Source: UBA10210 sp964408425
Lineage (GTDB): Archaea > Micrarchaeota > Micrarchaeia > Norongarragalinales > Norongarragalinaceae
Assembly: GCA_964408425.1 (NCBI GenBank)
Contig: CAYOZI010000031.1
Coordinates: 1-9,774 of the forward strand
Direction: 5' to 3'
Length of the DNA: 9,774 nt
The notes beneath the pieces were generated by a model that saw nothing but the letters and a program-made list of their open reading frames with translations, did not search any database and was not told the origin of the DNA. Within the stretch, counting starts at the first letter, position 1. Each line of letters starts with the position of its first letter. The translations under genes and the position numbers were made by a program. Below are positions 6,173-9,774 of this stretch, in pieces.

Positions 6173-7516
6173 ATGAATTGGAAGGCTTCCGCAAAGGCGA
6201 AAAACCGCGTTTTGGCCAGGGTAAGCCCCACGCCCAAAGAAGCGGGGGAAGAAAAGAAATTCGCCCTGCAACTGGCCGTTATTCTCCAAAAAATGGGCGG
6301 AGTGAAGGTTTCTTTCGTCGGAAGCGCCGCGCGGGATACGGGGTTGAAGGGCGATAACGACATCGACCTGTTCGTCCAATTCCCAGCTTCCATGGAAAAA
6401 GAGGATATCGTCGAGAAAACGTTTTCCTACACGCGAAAAAACATCAAGGCAAACTGGATCGTTCGTTATGCTGAACATCCGTACCTCCAAGCGAGAATGG
6501 ATTCATTCAAAGTCGAAGTAATTCCTTGCTTCATCGTCGAACCGCATGCGGGAATAAAAAGCGCGGTAGACCGTTCGCCGTTGCACATGGACTACCTGCA
6601 AAAACGCCTTTCCCCCCAACAGCGCGGCGACGTTCGCGTTTTGAAACAACTTCTGAAAAACAACGGGTTGTACGGCGCGGAATTGGCAATAAGGGGGTTT
6701 TCGGGGCTCGTGTGCGAATATTTGATTCTAAACTACCGTTCGTTCGAGGGGCTGGTGGAAAACGCGAGCAAATGGAAGCCGCCCGTGAGGATAGACGTGA
6801 GCGGAGGTTCCATCAAGCATTTTCCCGAACCGTTCGTCATAATTGACGCCATAGACCGGAACAGGAATGCGGGGGCGGTGGTAAGCGACACGAACCTCAA
6901 CCGCTTCATCTCGCTTTGCCAGGCTTTTTCCAAAAGCCCTTCCGAAAAAGTCTTTTTCTCGACACCCAAAAAACAGGGAAAACGGGAAACTGAATCCGCA
7001 TGGAGGAAAAGGAAAACGCAACTGGCGTTGGTAGAATTTGAGGCTCCGGATGTTGTCGAGGACATTTTAATCCCGCAATTGAAGAAAACCGAGGAGAACG
7101 CCGCAAGGCAAGTTTGGCTTGCAGGATTCCCAGTTTTCTCTTCCGCATCGTTCGTAAGCGGAAAGAAGGCGTTTTTGCTGTTCGAACTGCCTTTCGCATC
7201 ACGCCCTGCATTGAAAAAACTCGTCGGGCCGCCCGCATGGAACGAAAAGGCGGTTGAAGGATTTTTGAAGGGCAAAAAGCCCTTGCGGGGTCCGTTCGTG
7301 GAAGGCGACAGGATCGTCGTAGACCTAAGAGATGAGAACGAAAGCATTTTCGGTCTGTTAGAGGGCCTGAAGAAAAAACCAGTCGTGTGGGGCGTCGCCT
7401 CGCACTTTCTCGCCCCGATAAGAAAGGCCCGTATTTTGAAGAACGAAAAAATATTCTCATCTTCTTGCGTTAAGGAATTGGCGGAATACTTTTTCAAGAA
7501 AGAACCCTGGCTGTGA
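6173..7516 (+). CDS. cca: Archaeal CCA-adding enzyme (tRNA nucleotidyltransferase, class I)
   Basis: Adds or repairs the 3'-terminal CCA of tRNAs using CTP and ATP without a nucleic acid template. The 447-residue length fits the archaeal family. The polymerase-beta-like active site is GSAARDTGLKGDNDIDLF (50-67); Asp63 and Asp65 are the first two metal-binding carboxylates, and Glu115 in KVEVIP occupies the likely third position. Family blocks follow: YAEHPYLQARMD (99-110), IKSAVDRSPLHMDY (128-141), AIRGFSGLVCEYLI (172-185) and EPFVIIDAIDRNRNAGAVVS (219-238). I place the start at ATG 6173, not TTG 6137, because a TATA box at 6144-6153 would fall inside the longer version and sits about 25 bases before this ATG. 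The tRNA-Arg gene in this window does not encode CCA, so it would be a substrate. A Mut7-C gene follows after 4 bases. Confidence 0.94.
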   Translation: MNWKASAKAKNRVLARVSPTPKEAGEEKKFALQLAVILQKMGGVKVSFVGSAARDTGLKGDNDIDLFVQFPASMEKEDIVEKTFSYTRKNIKANWIVRYAEHPYLQARMDSFKVEVIPCFIVEPHAGIKSAVDRSPLHMDYLQKRLSPQQRGDVRVLKQLLKNNGLYGAELAIRGFSGLVCEYLILNYRSFEGLVENASKWKPPVRIDVSGGSIKHFPEPFVIIDAIDRNRNAGAVVSDTNLNRFISLCQAFSKSPSEKVFFSTPKKQGKRETESAWRKRKTQLALVEFEAPDVVEDILIPQLKKTEENAARQVWLAGFPVFSSASFVSGKKAFLLFELPFASRPALKKLVGPPAWNEKAVEGFLKGKKPLRGPFVEGDRIVVDLRDENESIFGLLEGLKKKPVVWGVASHFLAPIRKARILKNEKIFSSSCVKELAEYFFKKEPWL

Positions 7517-7520
7517 GCAC

Positions 7521-7982
7521 GTGGCAAAACGCGTTTTCGTTGCGGACGCGATGCTCGGAAAACTCACGCGGTGGTTAAGGCTGTTGGGGCAAAAAGTCTT
7601 TTACATTCAAGCCAGCGACGAGCTCGTCCTAAAGAAAGCGGTGAAACTCAAAGCAATTCTTTTGACGAGGGACGAAAACCTCGCTTCCAAGGCAAAGGAT
7701 TACGTGAAAGTCGTTTTGTTCAAAACCAACGATTCCTTCGCGCAACTGAAAATAATGATGAAGCAATTCCAGCTGAAGGCGAGCGACTCGCCTTCATTCG
7801 CATCATGCCCCCACTGCGGAGGAAAGATAAAAAGAATAGCGAAAAGGAAGGTCGAGGGAAAGGTTTTCCCCCGCGTTTTCCGGCAACAGAAAACATTCTG
7901 GGCTTGCGCTGAATGCAATCAATTATACTGGAAGGGTTCGCACTGGGAGAAGATAACCAAAAAGCTGGGGAAAATCAGCTGA
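7521..7982 (+). CDS. Mut7-C family RNase-like protein with C-terminal zinc ribbon
   Basis: A 153-residue protein of the Mut7-C (formerly DUF82) family, a PIN-like fold predicted to be an RNase. The N-terminal signature is FVADAMLGKLTRWLRLLG (6-23), with acidic residues Asp9, Asp33, Asp51 in LLTRDENL, and Asp71 as candidate metal ligands. The C-terminal zinc ribbon uses Cys96-x2-Cys99 and Cys129-x2-Cys132 and ends with the family's YWKGSHWEKI (136-145). All expected residues are present and the length is normal. The start is GTG at 7521, 4 bases after the cca stop; no strong ribosome binding site is visible, so it is probably co-translated with cca. That pairing suggests an RNA-processing role, but the substrate is unknown. 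The last 8 bases overlap the convergent aEF-1beta gene in a palindrome. Confidence 0.87.
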   Translation: MAKRVFVADAMLGKLTRWLRLLGQKVFYIQASDELVLKKAVKLKAILLTRDENLASKAKDYVKVVLFKTNDSFAQLKIMMKQFQLKASDSPSFASCPHCGGKIKRIAKRKVEGKVFPRVFRQQKTFWACAECNQLYWKGSHWEKITKKLGKIS

Positions 7983-8223
7983 TCAAACCCACTTCTTCCA
8001 CTTGGACGTTCGAAACCCCTTGAATCGCCGACACTTCAGTTTCAAAGTCCCGTCCGCTTCCGTCTTCAGTCACGAAAGAAGCCTGTATTACCTTGGCTCC
8101 GAAAACATATTCGATTATTTTCGCCGTATTGCATCCTTCGACCTTCTTCACCCTATCCAACAATCCTTCCAAGTCGGATTCGTCTTCTGGAAACACTTTC
8201 ATTACGCACAACACTTTACCCAA
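7975..8223 (-). CDS. Elongation factor 1-beta (aEF-1beta)
   Basis: The archaeal nucleotide-exchange factor that recharges elongation factor 1-alpha with GTP. The 82-residue protein is the single ferredoxin-like domain expected, slightly short for a family of about 85-90. It has the opening GKVLCVMKVFPE (2-13), the VFGAKVIQASFV strand (40-51), and the ending SAIQGVSNVQVEEV (65-78). The frame is open to a GTG at 8232, but TTG at 8223-8221 is preferred. It places GAGGTG six bases upstream and gives the Met-Gly-Lys-Val start usual in this family. It is the second gene of an operon with the RibL-like gene, whose TGA overlaps that ribosome binding site. Its own stop overlaps the convergent Mut7-C stop. 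Confidence 0.88.
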   Translation of the reverse strand: MGKVLCVMKVFPEDESDLEGLLDRVKKVEGCNTAKIIEYVFGAKVIQASFVTEDGSGRDFETEVSAIQGVSNVQVEEVGLIS

Positions 8224-8229
8224 AACAAA

Positions 8230-8235
8230 CACCTC
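8230..8235 (-). promoter_or_regulatory. Ribosome binding site of the aEF-1beta gene
   Basis: GAGGTG on the minus strand is a strong match to the archaeal Shine-Dalgarno sequence. It overlaps the TGA stop of the RibL-like gene and lies 6 bases before the TTG at 8223-8221. It decides the start codon and suggests translational coupling. Confidence 0.65.
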
Positions 8236-8695
8236 ATTTTACGTTCAAATGCTCTTTCACTTTCCTGCTTTTGAACCGTTCTGGCATCCAGCCCTTCTTC
8301 AAACGTATCACTTTAATCTTCAGCCCTTTTTGCAGAAACTTCCGTTCAATTTCCTTTTCAGAAGCGGCGTGCGAAATGCCCAAAAGCTTTCCAGCGCTCT
8401 CCAGCTGGTCGAAACCAAGGACAAGAACGTCCGGCTTCGCCTTTCTCACGCCTTCAAACAGGCTCTTTTTGCTGCCCAAAACCACGTTGTCCACGATTTT
8501 CAGCGACGAAAGCAATTCCTTACGCTCGTTTTCCTTGAAGAACGGGTCATGGCGTTTCGCCCTTTTCACGGTCGAATCCCTGGCGACTAAAACCGTCAAG
8601 TGGCTTCCGAACTTTTTGGCTTGGGAAAAAAAATGAAGATGCCCCAAGTGCAGCAAGTCGAAAACGCCGCAGACTAGAACTTTGGTTTTTCTCAT
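8234..8695 (-). CDS. ribL: RibL-like FAD synthase / cytidylyltransferase-family protein
   Basis: A 153-residue nucleotidyltransferase of the HxGH cytidylyltransferase fold. The closest recognisable type is archaeal RibL, which transfers AMP from ATP to FMN to make FAD. Key features are the opening KVLVCGVFDLLHLGHLHFF (5-23) with His16-x2-His19, ARDSTVKRAKR (38-48), and LGFDQ (93-97). The C-terminal ISSTxI-like motif is weak, reading FKSRKV, and the C-terminal cysteines described in Methanocaldococcus RibL are absent. A related activity such as glycerol-phosphate cytidylyltransferase therefore cannot be excluded. The start is the ATG at 8695; the frame opens upstream to 8737, but those residues cross the TATA box and do not fit the family. 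It is the first gene of an operon with aEF-1beta, whose TTG start lies 10 bases after the stop. Confidence 0.8.
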   Translation of the reverse strand: MRKTKVLVCGVFDLLHLGHLHFFSQAKKFGSHLTVLVARDSTVKRAKRHDPFFKENERKELLSSLKIVDNVVLGSKKSLFEGVRKAKPDVLVLGFDQLESAGKLLGISHAASEKEIERKFLQKGLKIKVIRLKKGWMPERFKSRKVKEHLNVK

Positions 8696-8720
8696 GGGAA
8701 AGAACACCGGTAGAAAACAA

Positions 8721-8730
8721 AATATATAAG
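8721..8730. promoter_or_regulatory. Near-palindromic TATA box serving two divergent genes
   Basis: AATATATAAG contains the self-complementary TATATA at 8723-8728. Its centre is about 22 bases before the plus-strand ATG at 8748 and about 30 bases before the minus-strand ATG at 8695. Both genes could thus be transcribed leaderless or nearly so from one box. A-rich sequence on the plus-strand side (GAAAACAA, 8713-8720) looks like a better TFB-recognition element for rightward transcription; the other flank is GC-rich. Inferred from pattern and spacing. Confidence 0.6.
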
Positions 8731-8747
8731 GGCGCATTTTTTAGTTT

Positions 8748-9368
8748 ATGCCCATAATTGAAAGGCGCGTCCTGCAGGAAGTTCTGAGCCGGGAAGAGCA
8801 GGAAGCGTGGAAGAAGATAGAAAAAACCCGGTTGAAGCTCAACCGGCTGGAAGGCAAGCTCAAGCGCGCCCTTGCATCGGGCGACTTGGAAGGCGCCGAG
8901 AGGGAACTGAGGGCGGCGGGAATAAACCCCGGCGAAATTAAATTCCTCAAGAAACGCATGCAAGCGACGAAGTCCCTCGGAAGGGAGGATGAAGAGAAGG
9001 TTGTCGCCGAAATCAACTCCTCCACTACCGCCTTGGACGATTTAGAACGGCAGGTAACGGAAGCGGCTGACAGGGTTGAAGATTATTTTGAAAACAAGCT
9101 CAGGCAGCATACTCAACAGCTGCGCAGAAATGCGGCAAAAGCGTTGGGAGTAAAGGAAAACAACCAGCTTGTTTCAAGCCTGGTCCACAAGGAAATCTCG
9201 GTTTTGAACAAGCAGTACGGCTTGCACTTCCTCAAGGAAAAAGAAAAACCGCCCGCTAAACCAAAACGTAAGCGAAAAACCATCGTCAAACCAACGCGGC
9301 GGCCTAAATTCCAACAAACCTTGGAAAAGATCGAACAATTGGGAACCACAAGCCTAGGCGGAGTTTAA
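8748..9368 (+). CDS. Hypothetical coiled-coil protein with basic C-terminal tail
   Basis: I do not recognise this 206-residue protein. It is highly charged and predicted mostly helical. Residues about 14-57 and 78-130 look like amphipathic or coiled-coil helices rich in E, K, R, L and A. They are interrupted by GINPGEIKFLKKRM (58-71), whose form recalls a helix-turn-helix or a short capping element. A second compact part (131-162) reads KALGVKENNQLVSSLVHKEISVLNK. A low-complexity basic stretch (167-187), PPAKPKRKRKT then KPTRRPK, is suited to binding nucleic acid or an acidic partner. No membrane segment or signal is present. The ATG is 22 bases after a TATA-box centre, so the message is probably leaderless. 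It is a single-gene unit, divergent from ribL and convergent with the zinc-ribbon gene. An RNA- or DNA-associated structural role is possible but unproven. Confidence 0.75.
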   Translation: MPIIERRVLQEVLSREEQEAWKKIEKTRLKLNRLEGKLKRALASGDLEGAERELRAAGINPGEIKFLKKRMQATKSLGREDEEKVVAEINSSTTALDDLERQVTEAADRVEDYFENKLRQHTQQLRRNAAKALGVKENNQLVSSLVHKEISVLNKQYGLHFLKEKEKPPAKPKRKRKTIVKPTRRPKFQQTLEKIEQLGTTSLGGV

Positions 9369-9394
9369 GCCTCTTCAGCAACTGAAAGAAAACG

Positions 9395-9547
9395 TCAAGG
9401 CCCCTGGAAGCCGCACTCGCCGCAAGAATAAGGATTCTTACCCTGCTTGCACGACTGGCACCTAATGAGCTTCGTCTTCCCGCAGCCGGGACAGTTGAAT
9501 TCCGTGGCGGAGTGCACTTGCCTTCCGCAACTCGAACAAGTCTTCAT
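9395..9547 (-). CDS. Archaeal small double zinc-ribbon protein (COG2888/DUF1610 type)
   Basis: A 50-residue protein with four CxxC knuckles: Cys4/Cys7, Cys19/Cys22, Cys30/Cys33 and Cys42/Cys45, ending in the family's typical GFQGP. This pattern matches the archaeal zinc-ribbon micro-protein family that includes Haloferax HVO_2753, annotated as a putative RNA-binding protein connected with translation. Eight cysteines are enough for two zinc ions. The frame opens upstream to 9586, but the first 13 residues would be unusual. The ATG at 9547 gives the normal length and begins three residues before the first knuckle. A GGGTG lies about 11 bases upstream. The gene is alone on the minus strand and converges with the coiled-coil gene. 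Function is inferred from the family only. Confidence 0.85.
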   Translation of the reverse strand: MKTCSSCGRQVHSATEFNCPGCGKTKLIRCQSCKQGKNPYSCGECGFQGP

Positions 9548-9653
9548 TTTGTTTAAAACACCCTTTCTGCTCTTGAAAAGCTTCAAGCAATAGGAAAAGA
9601 ATACGCTTATTCTCGTTTTTATACCTTACCAGCCAAAATATTCTTTCTGCAAA
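9548..9653. other. Intergenic region with two small inverted repeats
   Basis: This region between the zinc-ribbon gene and the tRNA holds the TATA element and two perfect hairpin-type repeats of the same geometry: a 6-base stem and a 4-base loop. They are CTTGAA-AAGC-TTCAAG at 9572-9587 and AGAATA-CGCT-TATTCT at 9598-9613. The first would lie in the leader of the zinc-ribbon message; the second would lie between the TATA box and the start site. They could be operators or RNA hairpins, but both are short and may be chance. Confidence 0.35.
9616..9623. promoter_or_regulatory. TATA box between the zinc-ribbon gene and tRNA-Arg
   Basis: Read on the minus strand this is TATAAAAA; on the plus strand it is TTTTTATA. 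Leftward it would give a start near 9594 and a leader of about 46 bases for the zinc-ribbon gene. Rightward it would start near 9646-9648, a few bases before the tRNA 5' end at 9654. The AAAATATT at 9635-9642 is too close to the tRNA to be its TATA box. Confidence 0.5.
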
Positions 9654-9748
9654 GGGCCCGTAGTATAACCTGGACAGAATGCGAGCTTGCGGAACTCCAT
9701 AAAGAGTGCAGAAAGCTTGAGATCCGGGTCCGAATCCCGGCGGGCCCG
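9654..9748 (+). tRNA. tRNA-Arg (anticodon GCG), intron-containing
   Basis: The acceptor stem GGGCCCG (9654-9660) pairs fully with CGGGCCC (9741-9747), followed by discriminator G73, usual for archaeal tRNA-Arg. The T arm is CCGGG-TCCGAAT-CCCGG (9724-9740). The anticodon stem CGAGC (9682-9686) pairs with GCTTG (9715-9719), with one G-T pair. After removal of a 21-base intron the loop reads TTGCGGA, giving anticodon GCG at 9689-9691, which reads CGC. The D arm contains the conserved GG at 18-19, but its stem GTAT/GAAT is weak: a G-T pair, a T-A pair, an A-A mismatch at 12-23 and a T-G pair. CCA is not encoded; the next bases are CTTTT, and the T run at 9750-9753 may terminate transcription. Box-like sequence, pairing and intron structure agree, so the call is firm. 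Confidence 0.93.
9693..9713 (+). other. 21-nt bulge-helix-bulge tRNA intron at position 37/38
   Basis: The pre-tRNA folds into a canonical archaeal splicing motif. The central 4-bp helix is TTGC (9687-9690) with GCAG (9708-9711). Two 3-base bulges flank it: GGA at 9691-9693 and AAA at 9712-9714. An inner 4-bp helix of ACTC (9694-9697) with GAGT (9704-9707) closes a 6-base loop. Cutting after the second base of each bulge removes exactly 9693-9713 and leaves a normal 7-base anticodon loop. The archaeal tRNA splicing endonuclease would be the enzyme; it is not encoded here. Confidence 0.88.
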
Positions 9749-9774
9749 CTTTTGCGATTGAGGAAAAATGAAAA

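Noticed and set aside
6082..6393. A 104-residue N-terminal extension of SRP54
   Set aside because: The extension is antisense to the cca coding region and crosses the divergent promoter. SRP54 normally starts close to the MDLGSGIRKAL segment.
6733..7527. A 264-codon minus-strand frame opposite cca
   Set aside because: It is antisense to the conserved CCA enzyme, rich in S, F and P, and has no motif or promoter.
9548..9586. A 13-residue N-terminal extension of the zinc-ribbon protein
   Set aside because: The family starts shortly before the first CxxC, and the extension would overlap an inverted repeat in the probable leader.
9768..9774. A possible new gene start, ATG at 9768 preceded by GAGG at 9760-9763
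   Set aside because: Only two codons remain before the window ends, so coding cannot be judged.
1..9774. CRISPR arrays, insertion sequences, prophage or defence genes
   Set aside because: No regularly spaced repeats, transposase or integrase motifs, or terminal inverted repeats were seen. All stretches over about 110 bases are occupied by genes.

Overview
The window is archaeal. The basis is a geranylgeranylglyceryl phosphate synthase (ether-lipid synthesis), an archaeal-type CCA-adding enzyme, archaeal SRP54, elongation factor aEF-1beta, a RibL-type cytidylyltransferase, a GxGD prepilin peptidase, an archaeal double zinc-ribbon protein, and a tRNA-Arg gene with a bulge-helix-bulge intron and no encoded CCA. 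Promoters are TATA-box type, several start codons look leaderless, and Shine-Dalgarno words, where present, are of the GAGGTG/GGTGG kind. Packing is very tight, with overlapping stops, gaps of 3-10 bases and many GTG/TTG starts. This suits a small-genome lineage such as a DPANN archaeon, but the phylum cannot be fixed from this window. There is no mobile element, CRISPR array or sign of recent transfer. It reads as a conserved housekeeping region with a few unrecognised proteins.

Layout. (1) 1-3523, plus strand: promoter, then GGGP synthase, an unrecognised 144-residue protein, an MgtC/DUF4010 membrane protein and an RNA 3'-phosphate cyclase (RtcA) in one close-packed operon. (2) 3512-6081, minus strand: SRP54, a Nudix hydrolase and a prepilin peptidase, transcribed towards and overlapping the end of rtcA. 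(3) 6082-6172: divergent promoter region. (4) 6173-7982, plus strand: CCA-adding enzyme and a Mut7-C family RNase-like protein. (5) 7975-8695, minus strand: RibL-like nucleotidyltransferase and aEF-1beta, with aEF-1beta sharing a palindromic stop-codon overlap with the Mut7-C gene. (6) 8696-8747: a compact divergent promoter with one near-palindromic TATA box. (7) 8748-9368, plus strand: a coiled-coil protein with a basic tail. (8) 9395-9547, minus strand: a 50-residue double zinc ribbon. (9) 9548-9653: intergenic region with a TATA element and two small inverted repeats. (10) 9654-9748, plus strand: tRNA-Arg(GCG) with a 21-nt intron.

Themes. Much of the window concerns RNA and translation: CCA addition, RNA end cyclisation, a PIN-like nuclease, aEF-1beta, a zinc ribbon and an intron-containing tRNA. 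A second theme is protein export and surface structures (SRP54 with a prepilin peptidase in one operon). No clearly new system is visible. The best leads are the unrecognised genes at 855-1289 and 8748-9368, the shared-TATA divergent promoters, the altered N-terminus of RtcA, and the palindromic stop overlap.
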